From positions 1 through 14,849 of the forward strand of contig JAEZQK010000086.1 in NCBI GenBank assembly GCA_023413135.1: 14,849 nucleotides of DNA, in the 5' to 3' direction. A model generated the notes under the pieces. It was not told where the DNA came from. It saw nothing but the letters and a program-made list of their open reading frames with translations, and ran no database searches. The translations under genes were made by a program, and so were the position numbers. Below, one piece after another: positions 14,830 to 14,849 of this stretch (positions are counted from its first letter, which is position 1; the number at the start of each line of letters is the position of its first letter). This DNA comes from Bacillota bacterium (lineage in GTDB: Bacteria > Bacillota > Clostridia > Christensenellales > Aristaeellaceae).

Positions 14830-14849
14830 AACCCGGTGGATGTGGGTTG

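Overview
The window reads as a chromosomal segment of a Gram-positive bacterium, most likely an uncultured member of the Clostridia (Bacillota). This rests on the gene order plsX-acpP-rnc-smc-ftsY (a Firmicutes arrangement), two DUF975 membrane proteins, a secreted WG-repeat protein, strong AGGAGG-type ribosome binding sites, and sigma-A-like promoters that often carry an extended -10. No rRNA, tRNA, CRISPR array, phage or transposase gene was seen. I cannot name a genus from the sequence.

Layout. Positions 1-535 hold a self-contained unit on the + strand: promoter, small P-loop ATPase, intrinsic terminator. Positions 563-2820 (+) hold threonine synthase (thrC), followed after 20 bp by a secreted protein of unknown function. 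A 21-bp hairpin at 2836-2883 closes this unit and also lies at the end of the converging minus-strand genes. Positions 2907-4475 (-) hold two tandem, paralogous DUF975 membrane proteins with their own promoter at 4502-4530. Positions 4581-11097 (-) hold the conserved housekeeping block, transcribed plsX, acpP, rnc, smc, ftsY: phospholipid and fatty-acid synthesis, RNase III, chromosome condensation and the signal-recognition-particle receptor. Upstream on the same strand is a class 3 lipase-like protein (11162-12778). Divergent from it, across a 201-bp intergenic region with candidate promoters for both genes, is a secreted protein with two SH3-like domains and WG repeats (12980-14707). The window ends in non-coding DNA with a palindromic repeat and a 13-base poly-C run.

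The central block combines genes for acyl carriers (PlsX, ACP) with RNA processing, chromosome organisation and membrane protein targeting, as in Bacillus subtilis, but the fapR, fabD and fabG genes of that operon are absent here. Two terminator-like hairpins sit just ahead of the ribosome binding sites of thrC and rnc, leaving no room for a promoter between hairpin and gene; this suggests control by read-through or RNA processing.

Ribosome binding sites led me to several starts inside the longest open frames: rnc at a TTG (9731), acpP at the second ATG (10034), the lipase at 12778, the upstream DUF975 gene at 4475, and the WG-repeat gene at 12980. I found no clear new multi-gene system. The most interesting items are the two leader hairpins, an ACP with altered recognition-helix residues, the large uncharacterised parts of the lipase-like protein, and the repeat at the right edge.
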